Assembly: GCA_002440765.1 (NCBI GenBank)
Contig: DJVC01000072.1
Coordinates: 5,859 to 12,131, forward strand
Length of the DNA stretch: 6,273 nt
DNA from: a bacterium UBP3_UBA6266
Lineage (GTDB): Bacteria > Auribacterota > UBA6266
Direction of reading: 5' to 3'
Shown: piece after piece, positions 5,668 through 6,273 of the stretch
Position numbering within the stretch: position 1 is the stretch's first letter
Layout: each line of letters starts with the position of its first letter
Translations under genes and position numbers: made by a program
Notes under the pieces: model-generated
Database searches by the model: none
Told to the model about the DNA's origin: nothing
Seen by the model: only the letters and a program-made list of their open reading frames with translations

Positions 5668-6273
5668 ATGCGGTGGAGCAAGGCGTTAATTCCCACATTA
5701 AAAGAATCCCCTTCGGATGCGGAAGTCATAAGCCATAAGTTGATGGTGCGCTCCGGGATGATAAGGAAAGTATCTCCCGGTATTTATAATTATCTCCCCC
5801 TTTGTTTTCGTGTAATCGAGAAGGTGAAGAAGATAATAAAGGAAGAGATGGATAAGGCCGGAGCGCAGGAATTACTTATGCCGGTTCTTTCTCCCGCTGA
5901 ATTATGGAAAGAAACTCTCAGGTGGGATATTTATGGCAAAGAACTGATGAGGGTTGAAGACAGGCATAAAAAACAATATGCATTAGGTCCTACACACGAA
6001 GAAGTTGTAACGGATATTGCAAGAAAAGAATTAAAGTCATACAAGCAGCTTCCCGCATGCTTATATCAGATTCAGACAAAGTTTAGGGATGAAATCAGGC
6101 CAAGATTCGGAGTAATGAGAAGCCGCGAATTCATTATGAAGGACGCTTACAGTTTTCACAGGACTGAGGAAGACCTTGATTCTTATTACGGCATGATGTT
6201 TGAGGTGTATTCAAATATTTTTAAAAGATGCGGGTTGAAATTCAGAGCAGTATTGGCTGATTCCGGTGCCATA
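5668..6273 (+). CDS. proS: Prolyl-tRNA synthetase (class II, bacterial type), 3'-truncated by window edge
   Basis: Charges tRNA-Pro with proline; cytoplasmic. The frame is open from the ATG to the window end, giving 202 codons of an expected roughly 570 (E. coli 572 aa). Visible class II catalytic features: [17 protein letters not shown] near the N-terminus; the motif 1 region with [26 protein letters not shown]; the ProRS-specific GPTHEE loop (T109, E111) that recognises proline; and motif 2, [17 protein letters not shown] (139-155), followed by MKDAYSFH. The sequence stops before the point where the bacterial editing insertion (INS domain) should begin, so its presence cannot be judged. A strong ribosome site lies 5 nt upstream. 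It is separated from ispG by 286 bp of repeat and leader sequence, so it may have its own promoter although it is collinear with the cluster. Confidence 0.96.
   Translation, partial: MRWSKALIPTLKESPSDAEVISHKLMVRSGMIRKVSPGIYNYLPLCFRVIEKVKKIIKEEMDKAGAQELLMPVLSPAELWKETLRWDIYGKELMRVEDRHKKQYALGPTHEEVVTDIARKELKSYKQLPACLYQIQTKFRDEIRPRFGVMRSREFIMKDAYSFHRTEEDLDSYYGMMFEVYSNIFKRCGLKFRAVLADSGAI

Overview
The window holds a conserved lipid-carrier / isoprenoid / envelope gene cluster. All genes are on the + strand: uppS (3' part) - cdsA - [palindromic repeat] - dxr - rseP - ispG - [repeat and structured leader] - proS (5' part). All six products are recognisable from family motifs. The host is clearly a bacterium that uses the MEP (non-mevalonate) isoprenoid route. 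I cannot name the phylum from sequence alone. Base composition is moderate, intergenic palindromic repeats are present, the CdsA signature is a variant form, and RseP has extra periplasmic PDZ-like domains. Together these fit a Gram-negative or candidate-phylum environmental bacterium better than a classic Firmicute, but this is inference.

Layout. Positions 1-541 hold the C-terminal two thirds of undecaprenyl diphosphate synthase. cdsA follows after 5 bp (547-1383). The roughly 200 bp gap before dxr is mostly a 116-bp element bounded by a perfect 15-bp inverted repeat (1400-1515). dxr (about 1586-2758), rseP (2758-4335) and ispG (4332-5381) then form a tight block. dxr/rseP share one base (TGATG) and rseP/ispG share four (ATGA), so translation is probably coupled. 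The 286-bp gap 5382-5667 holds a second, degenerate palindromic repeat built on a 9-bp periodic motif, an AT-rich hairpin with a T-rich tract, and a strongly base-paired segment ending directly at the Shine-Dalgarno of proS. proS runs off the right edge at residue 202.

How the genes fit together. Dxr makes MEP and IspG makes HMBPP, two steps of the pathway that supplies IPP and DMAPP. UppS polymerises these units into the C55 carrier used for peptidoglycan and other wall polymers. CdsA makes CDP-diacylglycerol for phospholipids. RseP is the site-2 intramembrane protease that cleaves membrane-bound regulators or signal-peptide remnants. ProS charges tRNA-Pro and is a common syntenic neighbour with no direct metabolic link.

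Novelty. The coding content is ordinary, and I found no new enzymatic system or defence/mobile system. The points worth a second look are the two intergenic palindromic elements, the folded leader just upstream of proS with mutually exclusive stems, the third PDZ-like unit in RseP, and the absence of a clear ribosome binding site for dxr.
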